NCBI RefSeq assembly: GCF_010015445.1
Contig: NC_053112.1
Location: 4,713,886 to 4,777,885 of the forward strand
Origin: Perca fluviatilis
Lineage: Eukaryota > Chordata > Actinopteri > Perciformes > Percidae
Direction: 5' to 3'
DNA length: 64,000 nt
Part shown: positions 54,239 to 64,000 of the stretch, piece after piece
Numbering within the stretch: position 1 is the stretch's first letter
How the letters are laid out: every line of letters begins with the position of its first letter
Notes under the pieces: model-generated
Databases searched by the model: none
What the model saw: only the letters and a program-made list of their open reading frames with translations
Told to the model about the DNA's origin: nothing
Program-made: the position numbers and the translations under genes

Positions 54239-55487
54239 AGTATGACAAAGTGTCAAAATAGTCACCTGTAGGGCACGATGCGAAGCAGAGTGAAGTGAAA
54301 ATAAATGAATAAATGGCGGCATGCGATTGAAAAGAAAATGTACCCGTTATGCTAGGCCCTTAATCACATCGTGATTAATGCATTAATGCTGACAGCCCTA
54401 CAGGGTTTCAATCTCCACCTCTGAAAAGTGCCGCTTCTTTGCCGGATTACTTCTTGCCATGTCGTAAATTGTAAAACTGAGAATATATTGGTGCGTGATA
54501 TTTAAATTACCATCTTTTCCAGCCGCTGCATTTATCAATGTACGACCATTCTTACGCTCTGATTGGTGTGATATGAACGTTTCATAAATCACACGTGAAG
54601 CCTGTCGTAAGAGGATTTTAGGTTGATAAAAGAGGGCCTATATGTTTACTGAAGTGTAGATAGTCAACTCATGTCCCCTACAGAGGACAATCTATCTTCT
54701 ATCTATCTATCTATAATTGCAGGAACGTCTGTCTGTCTGTCCGTCTGTCCGTCTGTCTGGGTGTTAAGCACATATCTCTCGAACCGTTAGTCCGATGGAT
54801 TTCAAACTTGACAGGTGTCTTGCTATGGGAACGAGTAAGTGCAATGCCAAGTTTGACGTTGTATGGATTAGAAATGCAAAAGATATCGTTAAAGATATCG
54901 TTAAATATACAGGTAAAAGAAGCACACATTGGCTTTTGAACCTCTAGCCACTGGCCACTCACCCTGAGTGAGCAGAGAGAGAGAGAGAGAGAGAGAGAGA
55001 GCAGCGGAGCGTTGGTAGCTAAAATGTGTGATAAAATGTGCTAAAATCTTTGACTTTGAATAAACAAACGACAATTCCCGAATTTAAGGATATTTCAGAA
55101 TCCCACACATACAAAGCACAACCAGCTATGACAAGTGCAGACAGAGCGTGATAAAGCGAGATGTATCTCTATGTGTGTCCCTGTTTGGGGGGGAAGGTAA
55201 CCTGAACATCAGCGCCTCTGACTCTTTTCCTGATATTGTATTAAATTGCTGTGAGCTGGCAGAACATAACGTAGCCTAATATCAGAGTGCCTTCAGAGTG
55301 CTGTGCAATGCAAGACAATCTCAGAGCTGAACCGGACAGATATACATCAGATTTCATCAGACTCACCCTGGGTCGGGTTAATTAAGTCACCAAAATACCC
55401 CCGCAAATCAAATCCCCTACTTCACCGTTAAACCTGTATGGAAATGTACACCTCTGCTAGAATGTTAAATTCCTTAATGATCCGACA

Positions 55488-55522
<35 letters not shown>

Positions 55523-56278
55523 GCGTGCACGCGCACACACACAGTCCGGTTCTGGTGACTGATGATCACAGTGCTGTTTAGCTCTCATAACGGGCAGGTG
55601 GGTAGCGCACTGCCATGAGTCCATGACGCTAATGTCTGATTACTCCACATTTTAATTGTGATATTTACTGCTGACCTGATGGAGCACCACGACCGGCCAC
55701 TCGTGGTGCTCTGTATCCAGCACACAGTCACCGATTCTGGGGTATCAACCGCGATCAGCTTCGTGGGAAATTAAGAACTCTCTACACTGGTGGTGGTGGA
55801 TGTCATTGATGCACTTGCATCATTAGCTTTGCTTTTTCAATAACAAATCTGTTCGTTTAATTTTCACTCTGATTACCTAACGCACATGCACGCCCTGTGG
55901 AGGGGTTGGGGGGGGAGTCGTTTTCATCCAAAAGACGCTGTGATTGGTGGACAGTGACATAGCCAATCACATTATGACAGACGCTCCACTTAGCACCAAT
56001 TGCAATGTTTAATTTTAAATAAATGTAGCCTACTGGCAGTCTGGCACACGTGGGGGCTCAGTGGGTGCTGGTATCGGCGCCTATGTCTTCCTCTGATGTA
56101 GACGTAGGCTACACTAAGTCAATAGATAGTAGGCTATACAGTGGAGTTGCATATTAAGTGGTTCAGGGTCCTTCTGTAAGTCATTTTGGGGTACACTTGG
56201 GTTTTGATAAATTCTACAAGCAGCAACACCACAGGCCGAGCAATCAGTACAAACAGTTCTTTGCTCCAACATGGTTAG
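54239..56278. other. No gene recognised; simple repeats
   Basis: Contains a hAT-like end at about 54360-54402 ('gctgacagccct'), a TCTA/TCTG tract at 54692-54760, a (GA)n tract at 54974-55000 and a (TC)n-(CA)n tract at 55493-55545. No frame with recognisable domains was found on either strand. Confidence 0.45.
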
Positions 56279-56719
56279 ATGTTTCCGGTTTTCCGGTTTC
56301 TCTGCGTCCTTATCTCCACTGACATCTCCTTGACAGACAACATCACAGCGGTCATCAAGAAGGCTCAACAGCAGCTCCACTTCCTGAGGGGCCTCAGGAA
56401 GCACAACCTGGACTCCAACCTGCTGCTGACCTTCTACCGCTTGTCCATCGAGAGCCTGCTGACATACTGTATCACCGTATGGTACGGCAGCTGCCCCGTG
56501 GCAGACAGGGAGAGACTTCAGCGAGTAGTCAAGGCAGCACCGAAGATCATTGACGGCCCTCTCCCCTCCTTGATGGACATTTACTCCAACTGCTGCCTCA
56601 GCAGAGCAGAAAACATCACCAAAGACAGCCCCCACCCTGGCTCTGATCTGTTTGACCTGTTGCCCTTAGTTAGAACAAGGACTAACAGATTCAAGATTTT
56701 TTTTTTTTTCCAAAAGTAA
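56279..56719 (+). pseudogene. LINE reverse transcriptase C-terminal fragment
   Basis: The translation contains KKAQQQLHFLRGLRKHNLDS, FYRLSIESLLTYCITVWYG, RERLQRVVKAAPKIIDGPLP and HPGSDLFDLLP, the thumb and C-terminal part of a Rex1/L2-type reverse transcriptase. The catalytic core is missing. A T-run at about 56697-56709 replaces the final codons. It is homologous to 18540-18979. Confidence 0.85.
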
Positions 56720-57067
56720 TAACCACTTTGAACTCACACATGTACTGACTTTACAGTCCAACCCCCCAACCCCTGTACTTTCTTCTACTCACCAATATTT
56801 AATATGTAATACTATTGATAATATTGATAATAGTGTGCAATTCCATTACTGTGCAATATCTGTATATTGTGCAATATCATTACTCTCATTGTCCAATATC
56901 TTACTCCTTGAATATGATCACCACTATTGGACAATATTCAAATAATGGGCAATAACCCACACTCCATATCACACTGTATATAAAACCAAACTTATTTTTT
57001 CATGTGTATAGTGTCTCAACTGTGCACCTTAACCCCCCCCCCCCTTTTTTTTTTTGCACTACTTATT

Positions 57068-57765
57068 TTATTCAATTCAATTTCAATTCAATTTTATTTA
57101 TAGTATCAAATTATAACAACAGTTATCTCGAGACACTTTACAGATAGAGTAGGTCTAGACCACACTCTATAATTACCAAAACCCCAACAATTACAGTAAT
57201 TCCCTCAAGAGCAAGCATTAGATGTGGCTGTAGCGACAGTGGCGAGGAAAAACTCCCTTTTAGGAAGAAACCTCGGCAGACCCAGACTCTTGGTAGGCGG
57301 TGTCTGTCGGGCCGGTTGGGGGGGTGATGAACAGTGGTGATAATAGTCACATTAAAGATAATGGAACAGTGACTTCGAGGTAGTCCTGGAAGTTCATGTC
57401 ATAGCAGGGCACATCGGGTCATACGGAGTACTGCAGTCTCCTATACCGGATCCTGACTACTCTGTGGTAGGAACATCACAGCAGGGCGTTGCGGGATGTA
57501 ACGTGACGCTGCAGAGCACGGGTGGATGCAGCAGGACGCGGCCGGGAATTGCACGGAATCGCAGAAGAAGAAACATAAGGACTCCGGGGAGTAAACTCCC
57601 CAGAGCTAGGTTAGTAACAAGCATTTCTGGGACAGGATGCATACAAAAGGAAACAAATGAAAACAGAGATGAGAGAGCAGCTCAGTGTGTCATGGGAAGG
57701 AAGGAACTTCCCCAGCAGTCTAGAATTATAATAGTATAACTAAGAGAGGCAGGTTAGCTTAGTCC
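57068..57765 (+). mobile_element. Interspersed repeat inserted in the LINE tail
   Basis: It starts with 'ttcaattcaatttcaattca' and 'atctcgagacactttacaga', and contains 'agtggcgaggaaaaactccc' and 'aagaaacctcggcagaccca', phrases I recall from an abundant fish SINE/LINE-derived repeat. The right part has 'ctaggttagtaacaagcatt' of the same family. No frame is coding. Confidence 0.65.
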
Positions 57766-57870
57766 ATGTTGTTATTGTTTTACGTATATGTTGGCACTGG
57801 AAAAGGAGTTGCTTTTATTCTCATTGTACATGTGTATAGTGACAATAAAAGGCATTCTATTCTATGTTAT

Positions 57871-58457
57871 TTAACAGAATGAGAAACATGATTATGAATT
57901 TATATTAACAGAGGTTTAATATGAAATAAATGTTCAGACTGAAATGTAACCTAATCATTTATCTAAAACACAGTTGTAGGCAAAAATGATAAAATACAAA
58001 ATATAACCCAAAATATTACACCAGAATATCTTCTTACATCTACAATATTTCCTTTTAATAAAAGACAGACATAAAGGCATTTTGTTAATATCAGTGGTAG
58101 AGGGACAATAAGTACATTTACATTTTGAGCTTAAAAAACAACTTCTGATTTAAATGATTATGAAATTAAATTAATTACAAAACATGAAAGCAGTGCATTG
58201 TACACAACATTGTTTTTTTCCTTGATAAATGAGCATCAAATATCCAGTAGATGGTGATACTTCACCAGTTATAGTTGACTGTTTGGTTCAGGCTGACAGT
58301 GTTGATCCTCCAGAGTCAAAATACAGAAGGAGAACTCATACAATACGGATGGCAAAAGACTTTTGGGAAAACAAGTCCTTTAAATCTATACATGCAACTT
58401 TTCATAACATCAGTTTCTTTGCAGGCGGTGTCTTGAGAAGTGTAGGATAATGATTAA
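57871..58457. other. No gene recognised
   Basis: A/T-rich sequence. A 73-codon frame at 58229-58450 has no recognisable motif and lies next to the MITE at 58458; it could be a chance frame. Confidence 0.35.
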
Positions 58458-59278
58458 CAGTTTTTTTTACAGTTGCTAGGATGCATTTCTCAATACTTGG
58501 GTCACTTTGTCAAAACTCTTCACACAGTGAGCACAACAGAAGTATATGTGGGCTAAACTATGGATAATTTATCATTGCTTTGGCACAAAATGCATTCAAT
58601 GACTACATCTTTCAAATGACATTCATTCTTTTCTCACTTCAACACAACAACCGCCAAAACTCTATGTACCTAAACTTAAGTTCAAAACAATAACATAATA
58701 AGAAACTGAATAAGACAGCAAATTGCTACATTTCTACAGTACCGTTGTAATGAAATATATTTTTAAACGAAAAATTAAATGCTATGAAAACAATTGGACA
58801 ATTGGACCAACCACAGCTGATTCTCATTATTGCTGAACACCTACACAGGTGTTACTCTTTAAATTTTATTACAAAAGGAGACAACCTCAGAATAGTTTTG
58901 TATTGTGATGTAAACATGGACCCAGCCAGAGATTGGAATTACTCAGTGAAAATAATATATTACAGTGAATTCGGTAGAGAGGTGTCCTTGTTTTACATAA
59001 GAAAACATTGTATAATGATACCTGTTGTTAGTGTATTTTAGGTCATTGTTTTGTGGGTGACAAAGTGTGTGTGTTGGCTGTCAACCTTTGCTATGTGTGT
59101 GTAATGGGAGAAGGAGTTGATTTGAGACATGTATGAAGTGATTTGGTAGTTTGAGTGCATTTGAATGTGAAATGAACTGCTGTGCCGAGCTGAAAGTTGG
59201 TTAAGAGAACTGTGTTAAGAGTTTTGAAAAAGTGACCTAAGTATTGAGAAAGTGTCCTAGCGACTGGAAAAAAACCTG
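58458..59278. mobile_element. MITE with 3-bp TAA target duplication
   Basis: The left end, including 'acagttgctaggatgcattt' and 'aatacttgggtcactttgtc', is mirrored at the right end ('gacctaagtattgagaaagt' and 'gtcctagcgactgg'). TAA flanks both sides (58455-58457 and 59279-59281). A frame at 58784-59041 shows no known transposase motif. Confidence 0.75.
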
Positions 59279-59407
59279 TAAATCGTCTCACAGGATCTGT
59301 GTGGTGGAATTACCAGAGACCATAGAGACACTGATTTTACAACACAAAGGAGGAGTCACAACGAGTCTGGTGGATTTGAAGAGAGTTGGACTATCCCTTT
59401 AAAGGAC

Positions 59408-59984
59408 TTAAAATGCCCATATTATGAAAAAAATCACTTTCTGGGATTTGGGGTGTTCTTTTGTGTCTCTGGTGCTGTGACGTCACAGTCCGAAATGAGC
59501 TGGCTAACCACAACCGTTGGCTCGTAGCGTTAGCGTTAGCATGCTAACGCTAGCATGCTACGTCGTTCTCAATAGCAAAGCACTGCTACAACACACACAA
59601 GTTCACCATAATCTACAAAAGAACTACTTCCATGTGCTCCCTCATTTAGAAGTCTCCCAGCTGATCCTGCCTTGTAACTGACCAAAGTTGGAGAAACAGC
59701 CTTTCTTTTACTGTCTCTAGAGTTAGCTAGCTGACATGCTCTACATCTGAACTACTGAGCATGTTCGAATGCCATCAAAGATAGTAGTGAAGAAGAAGAA
59801 AAGAGGTCTCACTCTTTAGCTGAAACAGAAACCAGGTGAAAAGAGGATCTACAGCAGTGAGAGAGAGCTGTGCAGTACAACAACAATATGGTGTTTTTAG
59901 AAAATTAAACCATGTAAACCTATTCTGGTACAACCTTAAAATACAGTTATGAACCTGAAAATGAGCATAATATGGGCGCTTTAA
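59408..59984. mobile_element. MITE with TTAAARTGCCCATATTATG ends
   Basis: The ends 'ttaaaatgcccatattatg' and 'cataatatgggcgctttaa' are inverted copies. The interior has 'gctagcatgctaacgctagc'-like short palindromes near 59540. No frame is coding. Ends of this kind are, as I recall, common in teleost genomes. Confidence 0.8.
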
Positions 59985-60451
59985 GGAAATGGACATTTAC
60001 ACATTTAAATTCCAATAACAACTGGACAAACTCCCATCAGCTGAGGAACTTGTTTGATATAATTAAAAGCTCCAGAGGAGCCACCAAATGGAACTTTTGT
60101 GAACAACAGTTACTTAATCTCCAACATCCTGTAAAATAAAATTGCATCAACAGTTTACAGTAACTCGTGTCAGCCAGCAGGTGGCTCTAAACATCCTCAC
60201 AGTTTCCTCTCATGCTCAGTCTGTTAAAACAGCTCCGGGAGATTCCCCAAAGAAAAAGTACTACACACAGCATCATCAACTGGAAATCCAATTTAACTAA
60301 CCAGCTGCACTATTAGAGGCCTACTATTTAGCTCTTATATTTTAGCATTGATAAGATACAAATACACTTTAATGAAGAAACTGGGCTATTGTGTTCATGG
60401 TCTCTTGCAGAAAATACTCTTAAACTGCGTGCATCACCTGTTCATTTCGCT
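59985..60451 (-). other. Probable 3' untranslated/downstream region of the FIIND-CARD gene
   Basis: Sequence 3' of the CARD stop codon. Read on the minus strand an ATTAAA occurs at about 60374-60369, some 80 bases after the stop, which could be a weak polyadenylation signal. No other structure was recognised. Confidence 0.35.
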
Positions 60452-61954
60452 TCACATCAACCCAAGATCTTTACTGAGACACGGGTCGGCCTCACAGATG
60501 AACTTGTTTTTCTTCGAGTCCACTGACTCCCTCTCAGGATCAGTCATCACCTTTTTTTCCAACAGTTTGTCCAGCAGACTTTTGAGAACAGGTTCTGATG
60601 TCCCCTCGATTAACCTGATCCGTATGTCGAACAGCTTGTTCGACATAGGGCAGTCATTAGGACGGAGATTCACAGCGCTCGGCCCACAGGACCTTCTTAC
60701 TCCAGCAGATGATAGAATAGCTCGTCTTTCCCAGACACTGTGGGAGCTTTTGGTGTCCGTCAAAAACAGCTTAATGTGTTTCATTATTGTTTCTAAGATC
60801 ACCTGGAATGATGGGGAGAAGTTGTAATAGTTGTCACAATCAAACTCTGCTTCTGTTGGTTGAACAAGAACTGAGTAGTTTTTAAGAAAAAGGGAAAAAG
60901 GTGTTTGGGGGGGGGGGGCTTTTTGGGGGTGTCTCTATGTAGCTCTCATCTCCAACTAACTCCTTCCGGATGCGCATCACATCCTGGACAACAACTTTCC
61001 TCGGTAGCAACAACACATTGAGGAGGGATTCAGGATCAGGATCAGCCGGGGGCCTGTAGAACAGCAGAACCTGCGCTCGGACCAGGTCAGGTGGTGAATC
61101 TTCATCCTTGACATTACCGAAACCTGAATACCCTGTGATGTTTATAATAACATAAGTTTCTGTTATCCTATGAGGGCTGATAAACTCAATGCCATCATCG
61201 TTCACATGAGCAACTGACAAGAAATCACATCCACCTGTGGAACGGATCTCACAGTGTGGGAGATGAAGCTGACACACCGACTGCTGCAGACATTTGATGT
61301 CAAACGGGTCCTGCAGGCTTCTTGTGATGCTGGGCCAGCCTCCTATTCCAAGGGACAATCCTGTAGACCACTTCCCCTTCTCCCTCCATGTGGAACACCA
61401 GGCCGGTCACACTGCACTGGTACAGGCCTGGGCAGGAGCACTGGAACCTGTAGGTTTCATCGCTTTCATCAGCAGTGATATCAGGTGTAAACTCCTCAAA
61501 GCTGGTATTTAACAGAATGGCAGGTAAGCTTTTAGCTCGTGTAAAGGTCTTGTGCTTTTCAGAGGTTATTTGACTCAGTGAAGGCATGCTGGGAGAATGA
61601 GGCAGGCTGCTGAAGTCTCTTCTACTCCAACCAGGATCTGAGGAGATTTGGAGGAGAGAAATGGCTGGAAGGGTGTTTGTGACCAAGCACTTCACAGCTG
61701 TAACAGGTGCCTCCATTTCCTTCGGAGCATCATTGTCACCCATTGCTTTGCTTTCAGAATGCACAGACGAAAACTGAAATGCATTTTGTTTTCTGCTTCT
61801 TCCAATGAAGACAGTGGAGTCCTGGATGACTGCTGGTCTGACTTGTGGACATGGAGGTGCAGCAACATTTGGGGCTATGGACTGAGAGCAGGTCGGTATA
61901 CTGACAACAGAACTGGAGTTAGAGATGCTGGGTCCACCATCATCTGTGTCTTTT
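60452..61954 (-). pseudogene. NLRP1-like FIIND-CARD 3' end, with two frameshifts
   Basis: This is the C-terminal part of a second NLR of NLRP1 type. In that family FIIND (ZU5 plus UPA) self-cleaves and releases UPA-CARD, which triggers inflammasome formation. The acceptor 'tccaaacag' gives an exon start at 61954. The first frame runs to GLYQCSVTGLVFHMEGEGEV and VYRIVPWNRRL (ZU5). At about 61301 one base is missing; the frame resumes as FDIKCLQQSVCQLHLPHCEI, then GIEFISPHRITETYVI and TGYSGFGNV. A 12-G run (60907-60918) coincides with a second frame change into VLVQPTEAEFDCDNYYNF. The CARD (EPVLKSLLDKLLEKKVMTDP) jumps from VDSKKN to KFICEADPC, apparently lacking about 25 residues, and stops at 60452. 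Homopolymer sequencing error could explain one or both shifts. Confidence 0.8.
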
Positions 61955-62023
61955 CTGTTTGGAAGATGTAAGAAAGTGTCAGATAAAGGAGGAGAACGAA
62001 AATGAGTGTCTATATTTACGAGT

Positions 62024-62740
62024 TTTATTGGGTCTTTAAATGTCAAAATATAAGTCAGAAATCTGGGTGTAACAGACAAATTAATTCTGTCATCAGCAGC
62101 AGCTTTTTCCTCATCAGGTCGAAGGCTAAAATAAAACCTTTTCCTCTCTTTTGGAGATCTGGAGACCGTGGAGATGATTTATTACATGAGATCTTGACTG
62201 CTGTAACCATCTCTCCTGCAGCTGGTTTAACATGTAACAGTGAGACTCCTTACTGGTACCAAGAACAGCCAACGACGGGACCATTAACCCTGTCCACTAT
62301 AAATACAGCTTTAGTGGGCTCGTCTGGAACATAACCACCTATAAAATTATGAATTGTAGATTTTAAACTTCCGTTTGAGTACAGATTAAACAAACCAGTT
62401 GAAAGTGAATTTTGTTCCCTTTGGACAGAACCAGCTAGCAGTTTCCAGCCTTTATGCTAAGCTAAGTGGCTATAGCTTTATATTTAGTGTACAGACATGA
62501 GAGTGGTATCAGTCTGTACATCTAAAAAAAATATTCCACAAAATGTCAAACTGTTCCTTTAAACAACCATAATACTCTGACTTATTGGCTGCTACTTGAG
62601 TTGTATCAAACAGTAAATGATTTACTTAACTGTACTGTACTAGGATGAAGTGACAGATTGAAACATGTTTGCAGTCTGAGTCTGAATAAAATGGTCTGAA
62701 ATTAAAAGCTAGATAAATTATATTATGCCATGGTCTGGGT
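62024..62740 (-). repeat. Intron block paralogous to 6140-8720
   Basis: Upstream intron of the FIIND exon. It is a continuous version of the block that is split by insertions between two LRR exons of the main NLR gene. It includes the LINE remnant (62060-62330, residues QINSVISSSFFLIRS) with the same internal deletion. At 62740 the match ends, about 60 bp before the position where an LRR exon stands in the other gene; here a MITE end and a LINE follow. Confidence 0.82.
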
Positions 62741-62839
62741 GAATACTCGATTCTGATTGGCTGCAGGGTGTCCATTAAAAAGTGATGTAGGACACCTACT
62801 AAAGGAGTTCCGGTGAAACTGACTGTTTACTGTTCTAAA

Positions 62840-64000
62840 TGTTCAATGTTCAATTTATTTATAAAGCACATATTAATACAACAAAAGTTGACCACAGTGC
62901 TGTACAACAAATAAAATAAAACAATCTCCAAGACAATTAAAGTCTGGACCTTGCCACTAATAAATACTACTAAAATCCTATCACATCATTAACACAGCAC
63001 TCATAGATGATCAAAAGCCAGAGTGAAAAAGTAAGCCTTCAAATGTCGTTTAAATTCTATAAGAGAAGAACATTCCCTAATATAGGGAGGTAAACTATTC
63101 CACAGCCTGGGAGCAGCAGCCGCAAAAGAGCGATCCCCTCTCATTTTCCTGTACGTCCGCGGGACTACCAAGAGATTTAATGATTCCGAGCGAAGTGCTC
63201 TCTTTGGTTTATTCACCTGGATTAGATCGGCTATATATGTCGGAGCAGTGCCATGCAGTGCTTTAAAAACAAATAGGAGTATCTTAAAGTTAATCCTGTA
63301 GAAAACCGGCAGCCAGTGTAGTTTTTTTAATACAGGAGTGATATGTTCACTTTTCCGAGTGCCTGTCAGTAGCCCTACGCCCCGATTTTGCACTAGTTGC
63401 AGTCTGTTTAAGGTTTTCTGATGAACACCATAATACAATGCATTACCGTAGATCCAGTCTTGTGAAAATAAACGCATGCACTATCTTTTCCAGATCCTTC
63501 CGTGTTACAAAAGACTTCATTTTAGCGATTAGTCTTAACTGGAAGAAACTCATTTTGACTACGAATTTATCTGTTTATCAAATTTCAGTGCACTATCGCA
63601 GATTATACCTAAGTTTTTTACTTGATTCATCAGATAGGGGGATAATGTGCCCAATTCAATTTTAGATGTATTTGCGGACTCTGAAGGACCGAATAAAATC
63701 ATTTCAGTTTTTGACTCATTCAAACATAAAAAGTTTGCCGACATCCATCTTTTGATCTCCCCAAAACACTCTGTCAACCTTTCAACAGCAGCAGGGACAG
63801 CTGGTTGTAAGGGAAGATACAACTGCGTGTCATCCGCATAGCAGTGAAAGGAGACATCATATTTACTCATAATCTGACCTAAAGGCAACATATATAAGGA
63901 AAAAAAGACTGGTGCTAAAATAGATCCTTGTGGAATACCGCATGATAAAGATGCTGAGCTTGACGTATATTCTCCCATTTGCACTGAAAATGAATGCGCT
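62840..64000 (-). mobile_element. LINE (L2-like), 3' part, runs off the right edge
   Basis: Minus-strand LINE whose 3' tail, read on its own strand, ends with 'gtgctttataaataaattga' and short ATTGAAC repeats. It encodes reverse transcriptase sequence back to the window edge. The sequence at 62741-62839 ('gccatggtctgggtgaatac') resembles the end of a separate MITE. Confidence 0.85.
63001..63984 (-). pseudogene. LINE reverse transcriptase, C-terminal half, two frameshifts
   Basis: From 63984 downwards the translation shows SCGIPQGSILAPVFFSLYML (RT motif B) and FHCYADDTQLYLPL (catalytic YADD), then KSDNA-independent thumb segments ending KFDKQINS. At about 63558 one base is missing, giving a stop; the next stretch SFFQLRLIAK..KDLEKIVHAF lies in another frame to about 63450, where one extra base restores a third stretch, NALYYGVHQKTLNRLQLVQN through LKKLHWLPV and RGDRSFAAAAPRLWNSLPP, to a stop at 63001. 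The copy is inactive. The N-terminal half lies outside the window. Confidence 0.88.

Larger units (their letters stand above)
56279..57870 (+). mobile_element. 5'-truncated Rex1/L2-like LINE, interrupted by another repeat
   Basis: The element begins within the RT thumb region and ends at 'gacaataaaaggcattctat', followed by short 'tctat' repeats, a tail common to Rex1-like fish LINEs. Its 3' untranslated region is split at about 57068-57765 by an unrelated repeat. Confidence 0.8.

Noticed and set aside
54720..54960. Helitron-related repeat suggested by the 'gtctgtctgtccgtctgtcc' tract and following sequence
   Set aside because: The resemblance is from memory only; no Helitron termini (TC start, hairpin and CTRR end) were identified.
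57464..57739. 91-codon frame rich in Arg and Gly
   Set aside because: Lies in an interspersed repeat inserted in a LINE tail; the sequence matches repeat phrases and not a protein family.
58784..59041. 85-codon frame inside the MITE at 58458-59278
   Set aside because: No transposase motif could be recognised; left as unexplained sequence within the element.
60452..62079. Idea that the FIIND-CARD exons belong to the same gene as the NACHT exon at 27-29 kb
   Set aside because: On the minus strand FIIND-CARD would lie upstream of NACHT, opposite to the NLRP1 domain order, and the intron before FIIND is a paralogue of an LRR intron; a separate gene extending to the right is the better reading.

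Overview
This window looks like a genome segment of a ray-finned fish, probably a percomorph-type teleost. The evidence is exon-intron structure with GT-AG junctions, teleost-type NLR immune receptor exons (FISNA-NACHT plus separate two-repeat LRR exons of about 174 bp), a FIIND-CARD tail of NLRP1 type, and a dense load of fish LINE, hAT, Tc1/mariner and Harbinger-type elements. No prokaryotic operon, CRISPR array, tRNA or rRNA was recognised.

Main gene, minus strand, roughly 36.5 kb down to 5.3 kb. A teleost NLR gene can be assembled from nine exons with matching splice phases: a 74-bp exon (36461-36534), a 123-bp linker exon (29529-29651), a 42-bp exon (29371-29412), the 1786-bp FISNA-NACHT exon (27186-28971), and five LRR exons (26892-27068, 21040-21216, 9891-10064, 8783-8953 and one beginning at 5501). 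The LRR part grew by tandem duplication of a block that carried the last ~40 bp of the NACHT exon, the next intron and an LRR exon. Two relic NACHT ends, both with a destroyed splice donor, still sit in the introns. The introns are swollen by a full-length LINE (21377-24678), a 7-kb nested hAT-type element (13260-20293), another hAT (10796-12609) and several MITEs.

29.7-44.8 kb. A nest of at least three inverted-repeat elements (30202-36235) with a 52-bp minisatellite splits the 5' end of the NLR gene. Further right, a DNA element (37486-40863) holds a 20-bp pyrimidine-rich satellite and a hAT that is itself split by a Tc1-like palindrome. A second, broken copy of the NLR 5' region (about 42157-43850) abuts an orphan exon of a CoREST (RCOR) family gene (41997-42121).

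44.8-60 kb. Repeat desert without a convincing host gene: a 2.4-kb palindrome inside a 58-bp tandem array, a 2-kb TA-flanked inverted-repeat element with long CA tracts, a 57-bp minisatellite element (second copy at 2 kb in the other orientation), a truncated LINE and several MITEs.

60-64 kb. The 3' end of a second NLR gene on the minus strand, encoding FIIND and CARD domains, with two apparent frameshifts and a shortened CARD. Its upstream intron is paralogous to the intron between the last two LRR exons of the main gene, so the two genes are related; its NACHT and LRR exons would lie beyond the right edge. The window ends inside a minus-strand LINE.

The clearest biology is birth-and-death evolution of an inflammasome-type NLR cluster by exon-block duplication and transposon bombardment. 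I did not find a coherent new multi-gene system.
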